NCBI GenBank assembly: GCA_946628745.1
Contig: CAMOXA010000063.1
Location: 1 to 7,985 of the forward strand
Direction: 5' to 3'
DNA from: an uncultured Verrucomicrobiota bacterium
Lineage (GTDB): Bacteria > Verrucomicrobiota > Kiritimatiellia > RFP12 > UBA1067
DNA length: 7,985 bases
The notes under the pieces were generated by a model. The model saw nothing but the letters and a program-made list of their open reading frames with translations, was not told the DNA's origin and did no database searches. The translations under genes and the position numbers were made by a program. Below are positions 1 through 7,043 of the stretch, one piece after another; the first letter of the stretch is position 1, and the number at the start of each line of letters is the position of its first letter.

Positions 1-3000
1 GTCGCGGACGCATTGCCGTCGACTACCGGTATCTTCTCGCGCCACATCGCCAGAGGCTTGAAACGCCGCGTCGCCACGGGGCTGATGCGATCCAGCATTT
101 CCGCGCCGTATCCGCCGCCCGTCTTCACGCCGGTCGCGGCGAGCCCTCCTTCGCCGAGGACCGGCAGTATGCGGCGGTACAGGTCGTAATACGGCTGGAA
201 GAAAGAAACCTTCGGGGACGAGAAGTACCCGACAGGATCCGGCACCGGCTCGCCGGTAAGGATGTTGATGCCTTCGTCGACGAGCGTTATCACAGTCTCC
301 TTCGCGTCTGGGGCGTGCACTTGCGCCGAAACCTCGCGCCCTTCAAACGCCGCGACGACCGACACCTCGATTTCGTTCTCCGGCCGGCGCACCGAGACCG
401 TCGCCTCGCCGCGGGCCTTGGCCGCCATATGCCTGGTGTTTTCGGCTACGGCCTGAAGGACATTGACGGAAACGTTGACATTCGGCGCCCAGTCCGGCTC
501 TACAGGCCTGAGCTCGACTTCGCACGTCGCGTTCGTCAGCTGCAGCACCTCGTTGTACACCACATTGTCGCGCATGACCGTGACAAGAGCAGTTCCGGCG
601 AACGGCGAGCGCACCCTAAGCCGCGGCGTTTCGCCTGGGCGGTAGAACGGCTTGTCTGCAGAAACCGCGACACGCGTCGGATTCGACAGCGGCGCGCGAA
701 TGCTCTCGTCGCCCCAGCTGCTGAGATAGAATGTCATGCCGAACGAAACATCTCCGGCGGGATCCGCTATCGTCAGCGTGTAGTCGCCGCACTCGTCAGT
801 CGGTATCTCGAACTCGCAGCCGTCGCCGGAAGGAACTTCGACCGGGATGTCTTCGGCGACCGTAGTCCTTACATGCTCGCAATTCCAGGTAGTGAAGTTT
901 GTTTCTTCGTCGACCTTGCACGAATACACGCTGTCGATTCGCTCGAGCCTTGCCCGCAGAGACTTCGCCTCGGCGAGGCGGCGCCCGTCTGCGGCGACGC
1001 ACGCGACGTTGATTTTGGCGCGTCCCGTCCCGGGCAGTCTGAGCCACTGGGTCAGCGTAGTGCCGATATAATAAGGGTAATAGTGCAAAACCGTACTGTC
1101 GCGCGACGTCGCGGGGCGGCCGCCGTCCTCGAAGACCGTCCCCTGTGCCGTCGCGCGGACCGCCGCGGCCGGCTTGCCGTGATCTGACCAGATCGGGGCC
1201 GCGAGCGTGCACTCGCCTTTGGCGTCGAGCTTGCTCTTCGCCAAAGTCCTGAAGTTCGGCACGAGCCCTCGCGACGAATCGCCGAAGCTCCAGCCTTCCC
1301 ATCCGGCCGGAGCGAACGGCACGTCCTCGAATACGACCGCCCCCTCGCAAGCGAGGTCCGACGCGGGACCGCCGTAAAGATGTTCGCCGGAGACGGTGAA
1401 AGAGAAATCTTGCGGTTTGACTCCCGTCGCGGCGACCGTCTTGACGCGTATCTGCGGCGGCGCGAACTCCTCGACCTTGATCTTGCGCCGGCCGATCGGG
1501 ATTCCGTCCTTGCCGGGAGTGCGAACGGAAAACGTCCACTCGCCGCTCGGCTGATCGGCCGGTATCGCGATATCGTCGCAGAGTATCGACCCGAAGGCGT
1601 CGGTCATCACGGAGCGTTTGAGATATGTGTCGTTCGACGGCGTCTTGATGTGGAGTTCCAGCGGCAGAGGCTGCGGCGCGAATCCGGCGCCGTTCCTGAC
1701 AAGCGCGTGAAACAGTATCTTCTCTCCGTGCCGGTAGATGCCGCGGTCGGTCCATGCGAACACATCCAACGACTCCGGGCGGGTGTAGGCTTCATCGCCG
1801 GCGAATCGTTCGTCCAGCATCGTGGCGTCGTGCATGGCGATGAAAGAAATGTCGCTGCCGTCCTGTGCCGACGCCACGACGGCGAACGGCATGAACGACC
1901 CGGTTTTGCCGCGCTCTTCTATGAATGCGATTCCGTCCGGACCGGTTATCGCGCGTCCCAGCCGCTCGTTCGCGGACGAATAGGTCTCTACTGCTATATC
2001 CGGCGCCGGCGTCCCTTTCGAAAGCGAAGTGACCCATATGTACGTACCGTTCGAGTCCCGCCTCACGCTCAGCCCGAGATCGGTGACGCATACGACGCGG
2101 CAGTCGTCCACGTCGTCTTCTTCGCTGCCCACGCTGACGAAATAGACGCCGTTCGGCGGACGCAGCCGAAGCGTCGTGCGCTCTTCTTCGTTAAGCTTGT
2201 TCGGCATGGCGATATTCGTCTTCCAGCGGGCCGCCGATATGTCTTTGACGAAACTGTCGTCCTCTCTGCTCCAATATCTTCTGTTGCGGTAAATATTGTC
2301 GTACACGTCTTCTTCAAGTGCCAGCATCTGGACGATGTTGGCGGGCGGAACCGCCGAAACGCTGGCGACGATATTCGATACGTTCACGCTTTTGAGCGCG
2401 ACTTCGCGGCGGCCCATAGGCGGCAGGTACCGTCCCTTGTCGGCGAACTCGACCGTCGGCTCGCGGTCGCGCCGCACGAAGGCGTGGACGTAATCCTCGG
2501 CGAGCGGCTCGTTGACGACCGTGACGCCAGGCGCGGACGGCGTCTCGACGCTCGCCAGCGGGAATCCCTTTTTGATTCGCACCGTGATATTCGTGCGATG
2601 CGCCCATTCGCCGGTTATCCAAAGCGCCGGCTTGACCGACACTCCGTTGCCGTGCCATTCCCTGCGGGTCGTAAGGCCAAACGCCAGATTGCCCTTTTCA
2701 AGCGGTCCGGCGGTTACGTACTGCTTTACGACATTCATGTCCGGCTTTTCCGAAAGCACTATCGTGACCGTGTTGTTGCCATCGTACCCGAAACCCTGCA
2801 CCTTCATTTCGCGGTATACGGTTTTCGGTTCCGGCGCGGCCTCCTCCCCGGCTGCGGCGCTCTGGGCCGCCGTCCCCGCGGGCGCCGTAGTCCCCGCGGC
2901 CGCGCTTTGGGCGCACGCCTCTGCGGCCGCCGCCGGCTCCTCGACCCGTTTATCGCCGGTTTCCGCGAGTTTCCCCGAAAGGCTCAGCATTCTCGCGGTC

Positions 3001-3065
3001 GTGAAAACCGCCACTGCCGAGCTCGCTATCGCCACAAGGCACAACAATTTGTTCGCTTTTTGCAT
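1..3065 (-). CDS. Bacterial alpha-2-macroglobulin family protein (N-terminal ~1,021 residues, 3' end beyond the window)
   Basis: Uninterrupted frame from an ATG at 3063-3065 to the left edge. Bacterial A2Ms are periplasmic, usually membrane-tethered, and are thought to trap or inhibit attacking proteases. The N-terminus has a hydrophobic segment (about residues 7-24), then an Ala-rich linker (44-77). A2M landmarks follow in order: YLPPMGRREVALKSVNV (near 212), an MG-domain stretch APDIAVETYSSANERLG ending in GPDG (about 353-385), the hallmark TDRGIYRHGE (439-448), ADKPFYRPGE followed by SPFAGTALVTVMRD (from 803), VDEGI (929-933), PDP...YYDLYRR (about 940-965), a short Gly-rich bait-like stretch (969-998) and TRRFKPLAMW (999-1008). 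Family members are commonly over 1,500 residues, so the terminal MG domains and any CxEQ thioester lie outside. AAGGA sits about 13 nt before the ATG, a long spacing. It follows uvrB by 76 bp on the same strand; I see no convincing promoter in between. Family call is firm; whether it is a thioester-type (YfhM-like) or thioester-less (YfaS-like) member is not decidable here. Confidence 0.93.
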   Translation of the reverse strand, partial: MQKANKLLCLVAIASSAVAVFTTARMLSLSGKLAETGDKRVEEPAAAAEACAQSAAAGTTAPAGTAAQSAAAGEEAAPEPKTVYREMKVQGFGYDGNNTVTIVLSEKPDMNVVKQYVTAGPLEKGNLAFGLTTRREWHGNGVSVKPALWITGEWAHRTNITVRIKKGFPLASVETPSAPGVTVVNEPLAEDYVHAFVRRDREPTVEFADKGRYLPPMGRREVALKSVNVSNIVASVSAVPPANIVQMLALEEDVYDNIYRNRRYWSREDDSFVKDISAARWKTNIAMPNKLNEEERTTLRLRPPNGVYFVSVGSEEDDVDDCRVVCVTDLGLSVRRDSNGTYIWVTSLSKGTPAPDIAVETYSSANERLGRAITGPDGIAFIEERGKTGSFMPFAVVASAQDGSDISFIAMHDATMLDERFAGDEAYTRPESLDVFAWTDRGIYRHGEKILFHALVRNGAGFAPQPLPLELHIKTPSNDTYLKRSVMTDAFGSILCDDIAIPADQPSGEWTFSVRTPGKDGIPIGRRKIKVEEFAPPQIRVKTVAATGVKPQDFSFTVSGEHLYGGPASDLACEGAVVFEDVPFAPAGWEGWSFGDSSRGLVPNFRTLAKSKLDAKGECTLAAPIWSDHGKPAAAVRATAQGTVFEDGGRPATSRDSTVLHYYPYYIGTTLTQWLRLPGTGRAKINVACVAADGRRLAEAKSLRARLERIDSVYSCKVDEETNFTTWNCEHVRTTVAEDIPVEVPSGDGCEFEIPTDECGDYTLTIADPAGDVSFGMTFYLSSWGDESIRAPLSNPTRVAVSADKPFYRPGETPRLRVRSPFAGTALVTVMRDNVVYNEVLQLTNATCEVELRPVEPDWAPNVNVSVNVLQAVAENTRHMAAKARGEATVSVRRPENEIEVSVVAAFEGREVSAQVHAPDAKETVITLVDEGINILTGEPVPDPVGYFSSPKVSFFQPYYDLYRRILPVLGEGGLAATGVKTGGGYGAEMLDRISPVATRRFKPLAMWREKIPVVDGNASA
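2832..2936 (-). other. Ala-rich linker with a seven-residue tandem repeat in the A2M N-terminus
   Basis: Residues 44-78 of the A2M protein are low-complexity (Ala, Gly, Thr, Pro, Glu). They sit between the N-terminal hydrophobic segment and the first macroglobulin domain. AQSAAAG occurs twice, at residues 52-58 and 67-73, and the two copies use different codons at most positions. A flexible spacer lifting the globular body from the membrane is the simple reading, as inference. Confidence 0.6.
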
Positions 3066-3141
3066 CGTATGTTTTCGTTCCTTCCACTCCCTACTCTCGT
3101 CCGCAAGAAAAATATGACAGGGATTTGCAAAAAATATTTCG

Positions 3142-5127
3142 TCACTTCCTGGTTTTCTTGAGTGCCTTTATCTGGTCGCGCAAATACGCCGCCCGCTCGA
3201 ACTCCAGATTGTCCGCCGCCTCGAGCATGTCGCGGGTGAGTTCGTCCAGCGTTTCCGCCAATGTCGCGGCGGACGCCCCTCCTGCACCGGCCCTGCCTCC
3301 CGCCGACGGGCTCGCCCCGGACGACGCCTTGAACAAATACGTCGCCTCGTTTACAGAGCGCTTGACGGAGTGAGGCGTTATGCCGTTGGCCTTGTTGTAG
3401 GCCGTCTGCTTCTCGCGGTGCGATTTCGTTATCCGCAGAAGATCCCGTATCGCGTCCGTCTTGTGGTCGCAGTACAGTATCACGCGGCCCCTTTCGTGCC
3501 GCGCGGTACGCCCTGCGGTCTGAACCAGCGAGGTGGTGGACCTGAGAAACCCCTCCTTGTCCGCGTCGAGTATCGCGACGAGCGCGACTTCCGGCAGGTC
3601 AAGCCCCTCTCTGAGAAGATTGATGCCTACGAGCACGTCGAACTCGCCCTTCCTCAGTCTGTGCAGTATCTCCACACGCTCGATCGCGTCTATGTCGCTG
3701 TGCAGATACTCCACGCGAATTCCCGTCTCGTGCAGATACTGGCTTAGGTCTTCGGCGGACCGCTTTGTAAGGGTCGTCACGAAAACGCGGTCCCCGGCAC
3801 CGGCGACCTTGCGTATTTCGGCGATGAGATCGTCGACCTGGTTCGCCAGCGGCCTCAGCTCTATGACTGGATCCAAGAGCCCCGTCGGACGTATCACCTG
3901 CTCGGCCACGGTCGTCGCCTCGGAGTATTCGTACTCGCCCGGCGTAGCCGAGCAGTACACTATCTGGCGGACCTTTTCGTTGAACTCGTCGAATTTGAGC
4001 GGCCTGTTGTCTTTCGCGCTCGGCAGGCGGAACCCGTAATCCACGAGTTTCTGCTTGCGCGCCTGGTCGCCGTTGTACATCGCCCGTATCTGCGGCACGG
4101 ACACGTGGCTTTCGTCTATTATCGTCAGAAAATCGTCGGGGAAATAGTCTATCAGACACTCGGGCGCGGAACCTGGCGCGCGGCCTGTAAGCGGGCGCGA
4201 ATAGTTCTCGATTCCGTTGCAATACCCCAGTTCCCGCATCATCTCGATGTCGTATTCGGTGCGCTCCCTGAGCCTTTGCGCCTCAAGGAGCTTGTTCTTC
4301 GACGCGAAATACTTGAGCCTGTCCGCAAGCTCCGCCTCTATGCGCGCGAAAGCGGCCTCGAACTTGTCCCGTCCCATGACGAATTGTTTCGCCGGCGTGA
4401 CGACTGCCGCGGGCATCGACACGCCGCATTTCCCCGTGAGCGGATCGAGCTCTCGTATCGAGTCCACTTCATCCCCGAAGAACTCCACTCTTATCGCCTT
4501 GGTCTCGTACGCCGGGAATATGTCCACTATGTCGCCGCGTACGCGAAAGACCCCCGGGGAGAACTCGAAATCGTTCCTTGCGTACTGCGCCTCGACGAGA
4601 TTCGCTATCAGATTGCCGCGCCCGGACGCGTCTCCCGGGACTATGCGCACGGCCAGGTCGCGGTATTCGTCTGACTCCCCTAGGCCGTATATGCAGCTTA
4701 CGGACGAGACGACGATCACGTCCTTTCGCGCTATGAGCGCATTCGTCGCCGCGAGCCGGTAGCGCTCTATCTCTTCGTTGATCGACGCGTCTTTTTCGAT
4801 GTACGTGTCCGTCTGGGGTATGTACGCCTCGGGCTGGTAGTAGTCGTAGTAGGAAATGAAATATTCGACCGCGTTCTCCGGGAAGAATTCCTTGAGTTCC
4901 GAAAACAGCTGCGCCGCAAGAGTCTTGTTGTGCGAAAGTATCAGTGTCGGCCGGTTCCACTCGGCTATCACATTGGCCATCGTGAAGGTTTTGCCCGAGC
5001 CGGTCACGCCTTGCAGGATGAGACGCCTGTCCCCGCGTCGCAGTCCCTCGCAAAGTGCCGCGATCGCCTCCGGCTGATCGCCTGTCGGTTTGAATTTCGA
5101 TTTGAGTTTGAAGAGTTTTTCCGCCAT
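3142..5127 (-). CDS. uvrB: UvrABC excinuclease subunit B
   Basis: UvrB is the damage-verifying helicase-like subunit of nucleotide excision repair. It is loaded by UvrA and then recruits UvrC for incision. At 661 residues it has normal full length. Visible motifs: Walker A GVTGSGKT (40-47); the beta-hairpin region YYDYYQPEAYIP (93-104) that clamps one DNA strand; the DESH helicase motif II (338-341); the GINLLREGLDLPEV block; motif VI QTAGRTAR (536-543); a Gly/Ala/Ser linker (about 597-622); and a C-terminal UVR domain (about 626-661, EFERAAYLRDQIKAL) that contacts UvrC or UvrA. Motif VI differs from the usual QTIGRAARN, and the segment after it (LLRITKSHREKQ) departs from the usual ETNRRR-type sequence. 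The start was chosen because MAEKLFKLKSKFKPTGDQPEAI aligns with family N-termini. AGGAG lies rather far upstream (about 18 nt). Its own promoter appears at 5160-5168. uvrA and uvrC are not in the window. Confidence 0.98.
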   Translation of the reverse strand: MAEKLFKLKSKFKPTGDQPEAIAALCEGLRRGDRRLILQGVTGSGKTFTMANVIAEWNRPTLILSHNKTLAAQLFSELKEFFPENAVEYFISYYDYYQPEAYIPQTDTYIEKDASINEEIERYRLAATNALIARKDVIVVSSVSCIYGLGESDEYRDLAVRIVPGDASGRGNLIANLVEAQYARNDFEFSPGVFRVRGDIVDIFPAYETKAIRVEFFGDEVDSIRELDPLTGKCGVSMPAAVVTPAKQFVMGRDKFEAAFARIEAELADRLKYFASKNKLLEAQRLRERTEYDIEMMRELGYCNGIENYSRPLTGRAPGSAPECLIDYFPDDFLTIIDESHVSVPQIRAMYNGDQARKQKLVDYGFRLPSAKDNRPLKFDEFNEKVRQIVYCSATPGEYEYSEATTVAEQVIRPTGLLDPVIELRPLANQVDDLIAEIRKVAGAGDRVFVTTLTKRSAEDLSQYLHETGIRVEYLHSDIDAIERVEILHRLRKGEFDVLVGINLLREGLDLPEVALVAILDADKEGFLRSTTSLVQTAGRTARHERGRVILYCDHKTDAIRDLLRITKSHREKQTAYNKANGITPHSVKRSVNEATYLFKASSGASPSAGGRAGAGGASAATLAETLDELTRDMLEAADNLEFERAAYLRDQIKALKKTRK

Positions 5128-5155
5128 GTTCCGCTTCCGCCTTCTCCTGACGGGC

Positions 5156-5173
5156 CGATATTATACCATATCG
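5156..5173. promoter_or_regulatory. Inverted repeat CGATAT-N6-ATATCG overlapping the uvrB -10 box
   Basis: Perfect 6-bp arms (5156-5161 and 5168-5173) with a 6-bp spacer lie across the minus-strand -10 hexamer. A dyad at this position could be a repressor operator for uvrB. It does not match the classic CTGT-N8-ACAG or GAAC-N4-GTTC LexA boxes. The AT-rich -10 sequence itself contributes to the symmetry, so coincidence is possible. Confidence 0.35.
5160..5168 (-). promoter_or_regulatory. Extended -10 promoter element for uvrB (TGGTATAAT)
   Basis: On the minus strand this reads TGGTATAAT: a consensus TATAAT at 5165-5160 preceded by the TGn extension. No good -35 is present at 16-18 bp spacing, which extended -10 promoters tolerate. 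Transcription would begin near 5153, giving uvrB a leader of about 26 nt. Confidence 0.7.
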
Positions 5174-5206
5174 CGGCAGATTGCACCACACGGCCCGCCG
5201 AATTTC

Positions 5207-5215
5207 TGGTATAAT
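5207..5215 (+). promoter_or_regulatory. Extended -10 promoter element for the MBL-fold hydrolase (TGGTATAAT)
   Basis: Plus-strand TGGTATAAT, with TATAAT at 5210-5215, identical to the element facing uvrB. TTGCAC at 5181-5186 is 23 bp upstream, too far to act as a -35. The expected start of transcription is at or next to A5223, the first base of the ATG, so the message is probably leaderless. Confidence 0.7.
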
Positions 5216-5222
5216 GTGCGGC

Positions 5223-5822
5223 ATGGAACGACTGACAATACAAGTAGGCTCTTACGGAGTGAACTGTTCGATCGTCTCTGACCGCGGGAGAGCGTGGATC
5301 GTCGACCCTGGCCAGGAAGGCGAAAGAATCGTCCGGCTTCTAGCCCAAAAAGGGCTGGAACCCGCGGCGGTCCTTCTCACGCACGCTCACTTCGACCACG
5401 TATGCGGCATACCGGCGCTCGAAAAGGAATTCCCCGATCTGCCGGTGTACGTCGGCTCGGGGGACATGGCGATGTTCGGCCACCCGCTGAACCAGTTCCC
5501 GCCGGAGTATCCTTCGATCCCGCGTCCGGCCGATCTTCGCGATGTGGATTTGCTGGATCTGCCGTGGCTGAAAACGATTCACACTCCCGGCCACACGCCA
5601 GGCGGCGTGTGCTACCACATCCCCGGCGACGGCCTGCTGCTGAGCGGCGATACGCTTTTCGCCGGTTCGGTGGGACGCACCGATTTCCCGGGCGGCAGCA
5701 TGGCGACGCTCGTCGATTCGCTCAAAAAGCTTGTCGTGCTGCCAGGCGAAACGCTCGTCATACCCGGCCACGGTCCTCACACCACAATCGCCGCCGAAAT
5801 AGCCGGCAACCCGTTCCTCTGA
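5223..5822 (+). CDS. Metallo-beta-lactamase-fold hydrolase, glyoxalase II type (GloB-like)
   Basis: A 199-residue single-domain protein with a full di-metal MBL site: THAHFDH at 53-59 (H54, H56, D58, H59), H124 in HTPGHTPGG, D143 in LSGDTLF and H183 in PGHGPHT. The GSVGRTDFPGGS stretch after the metal Asp is characteristic of small cytosolic GloB/YcbL-like hydrolases, which act on thioesters such as lactoylglutathione or related compounds. The longer C-terminal substrate-binding region of classical glyoxalase II is absent, so the substrate is unknown. I chose the ATG at 5223. In-frame starts at 5181 (TTG) and 5214 (ATG) are possible, but 5214 lies inside the -10 hexamer and 5181 upstream of it. 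No Shine-Dalgarno sequence precedes the start, consistent with a leaderless transcript. It is divergent from uvrB, converges on the small secreted gene and is the only plus-strand gene here. Confidence 0.93.
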   Translation: MERLTIQVGSYGVNCSIVSDRGRAWIVDPGQEGERIVRLLAQKGLEPAAVLLTHAHFDHVCGIPALEKEFPDLPVYVGSGDMAMFGHPLNQFPPEYPSIPRPADLRDVDLLDLPWLKTIHTPGHTPGGVCYHIPGDGLLLSGDTLFAGSVGRTDFPGGSMATLVDSLKKLVVLPGETLVIPGHGPHTTIAAEIAGNPFL

Positions 5823-5843
5823 CCTGCAGCCGGCGAGGCCGCC

Positions 5844-6143
5844 TCACAGAGACTGGAGTATCTTCACCGCCGCCGCGGTGCAGTCGTTCGTGCCGTCCAT
5901 CCAGCGCCCGTCGGGCTTTTGGGACGAAACGAGCTTTATCGCGATATCCGTGGCCGAAAGCCCGTTTGTCGCCGCGTGGCAGAACGCGGCGCAGTTCGTC
6001 GGGAACGACACGCATTCAAAAGCGTTTGAAGGAGCGAGCGACAGGGCGTGGTCGACCTCGTTCTGGACGCTCGGCTCCAGCACGTCCGGACTCACCAGTG
6101 GCTGCACGGCAAGCGCCGCGGCCAATATGGCGAGCCTGCTCAA
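5844..6143 (-). CDS. Small predicted secreted protein with a terpenoid-cyclase-like (alpha/alpha-toroid) repeat motif
   Basis: A 99-residue product from a TTG at 6143-6141 that overlaps the folD stop by four bases (TTGA), the signature of translational coupling. AGGAGGG at 6157-6151 sits 7 nt upstream of the TTG, which decides the start. The N-terminus (MSRLAILAAALAVQPLVS) reads as a Sec signal peptide with cleavage around residue 18. The mature part has four cysteines (44, 51, 55, 88); the last motif, QKPDGRW (75-81) followed seven residues later by TAAAVKILQSL, resembles the QxxDGxW...TA.A...L repeat of alpha/alpha-toroid proteins: prenyltransferases, squalene cyclases and the thioester domain of macroglobulins. 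One such repeat is too short for a full toroid, so this may be a small free-standing helical domain, a partner of a larger protein, or the remnant of one. I do not recognise a named family, and the function is unknown. Confidence 0.7.
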   Translation of the reverse strand: MSRLAILAAALAVQPLVSPDVLEPSVQNEVDHALSLAPSNAFECVSFPTNCAAFCHAATNGLSATDIAIKLVSSQKPDGRWMDGTNDCTAAAVKILQSL

Positions 6144-7012
6144 GCGAGCGCCCTCCTCGCCGATTCGAGAGTGTTCCACAAAAGCATTGTGATGGTCATC
6201 GGCCCGACGCCGCCCGGAACCGGCGTGATCGCGCCCGCCACTTTCGAGCAGCTCTCGAAGTCCGCGTCGCCGGCGAGTCTGAAGCCTTTCGGACGCGTCT
6301 CGTCCGGTATGCGGTTCACGCCTACGTCTATCACGACGGCACCCGGCTTTAACATGTCGCCGGTAAGAGTGCCCGGCCGACCCGTCGCGACCACGACGAC
6401 GTCCGCCTCGCGGGTGAACTTGGCGACGTCTGGCGTTCCCGTGTGGCAAAGCGTGACTGTCGCGTTCGTCTCCTTGCGCGACAGCAAAACGGCCACGGGC
6501 TTGCCTACGATGTTCGACCGTCCGATCACGACCGCGTGCTTGCCCTTGAGATCCATCCCCGAGAACTCTATGAGTTTGAGAATGCCGTGCGGGGTGCACG
6601 GCAGAAAGCATCTTTCGCCGATGAGCATCTTGCCGACATTGACCGGCGTGAAGCCGTCCACATCCTTCTCGGGCGCGATGGCGTCTATGACCGCCTTGTC
6701 GCTGATATGCCGGGGCAGCGGCAGCTGTACGAGAATCCCGTGGATGGCGTCGTCGCCGTTCAGCTCGCGCACCAACGCGACGATTTCAGCCTCGCTGACC
6801 GTCTCCGGCAGACGTATTTCGCGCGAAACCATGCCGGCTTCCTTGCAGGCCTTTTCCTTGGCGGTCACATAGCTGACGCTGGCCGGATTGTCGCCCGCGA
6901 GTATCACGGCGAGTCCCGGCGCGACGCCTTTTTCGGACTTCAAATCGGCGACGCCCTTTGCGATTTCGGCGCGAAGGCTGGCCGCGAGCTGTTTCCCGTC
7001 TATGAGTTTCAT
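6140..7012 (-). CDS. folD: Bifunctional methylenetetrahydrofolate dehydrogenase / methenyltetrahydrofolate cyclohydrolase
   Basis: FolD interconverts 5,10-methylene-THF, 5,10-methenyl-THF and 10-formyl-THF in the cytosol using NADP, feeding purine synthesis and formyl-methionyl-tRNA. At 290 residues it is the normal family length. Signatures: SYVTAKEKAC with the catalytic Tyr48 and Lys52 (YxxxK), ILVQLPLP, KDVDGFTPVNVGKM, PCTPHGI, the nucleotide-binding VIGRSNIVGKP, and the C-terminal ITPVPGGVGPMTITMLLWNT. AGGAA lies about 6 nt before the ATG, supporting this start. It is 84 bp downstream of rpsU, with an inverted repeat in between, and its stop overlaps the start of the small secreted gene. 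All catalytic residues appear intact. Confidence 0.98.
   Translation of the reverse strand: MKLIDGKQLAASLRAEIAKGVADLKSEKGVAPGLAVILAGDNPASVSYVTAKEKACKEAGMVSREIRLPETVSEAEIVALVRELNGDDAIHGILVQLPLPRHISDKAVIDAIAPEKDVDGFTPVNVGKMLIGERCFLPCTPHGILKLIEFSGMDLKGKHAVVIGRSNIVGKPVAVLLSRKETNATVTLCHTGTPDVAKFTREADVVVVATGRPGTLTGDMLKPGAVVIDVGVNRIPDETRPKGFRLAGDADFESCSKVAGAITPVPGGVGPMTITMLLWNTLESARRALA
6151..6157 (-). promoter_or_regulatory. Shine-Dalgarno AGGAGGG for the TTG-started small gene
   Basis: AGGAGGG on the minus strand lies inside the last folD codons and ends 7 nt before the TTG at 6143. The good spacing and strength are the main reason for accepting a non-ATG start in this position. Confidence 0.65.
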
Positions 7013-7043
7013 GCAGTTTTCCTGTTGTGGCTTCTATCGACAA

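Noticed and set aside
315..1755. Open frames at 315-1187 (+) and 796-1755 (-)
   Set aside because: Both are out-of-frame shadows of the A2M gene, with low-complexity Arg/Ala-rich translations. The A2M frame is open through the whole region with family motifs in order.
2991..3065. Lipoprotein signal (Cys9) in the A2M N-terminus
   Set aside because: Cys9 lies at the front of the hydrophobic segment and is not preceded by a full hydrophobic h-region or an L-A/S-G/A-C lipobox; a signal anchor or Sec signal fits better.
1380..3161. 593-codon open frame on the plus strand
   Set aside because: It is antisense to the A2M gene, Arg-rich and without recognisable motifs. High GC at third codon positions produces such long mirror frames.
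5128..5180. Classical LexA (SOS) box upstream of uvrB
   Set aside because: No CTGT-N8-ACAG or GAAC-N4-GTTC can be read in the region.
5181..5222. Upstream starts for the MBL hydrolase (TTG 5181, ATG 5214)
   Set aside because: They lie within or before the -10 box, would add non-family residues, and leave no room for transcription to start upstream of them from that promoter.
4469..5224. 251-codon minus-strand frame covering the uvrB start
   Set aside because: It is a frame-shifted reading of uvrB, which has all its motifs in the other frame; 3599-4222 (-) is the same kind of shadow.
5823..5843. Bidirectional terminator between the convergent hydrolase and small gene
   Set aside because: Only a 4-bp stem (CGGC-GAG-GCCG) without a T tract is present in the 21-base gap.
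5294..6352. 352-codon plus-strand frame over the hydrolase and folD end
   Set aside because: It is out of frame with the MBL gene, antisense to folD and the small gene, and very Arg-rich with no motifs.
6144..6611. Longer version of the small secreted gene starting at 6611
   Set aside because: The upstream part is an out-of-frame reading of folD, rich in Arg and Gly; the TTG with a good SD and a signal peptide explains the gene.
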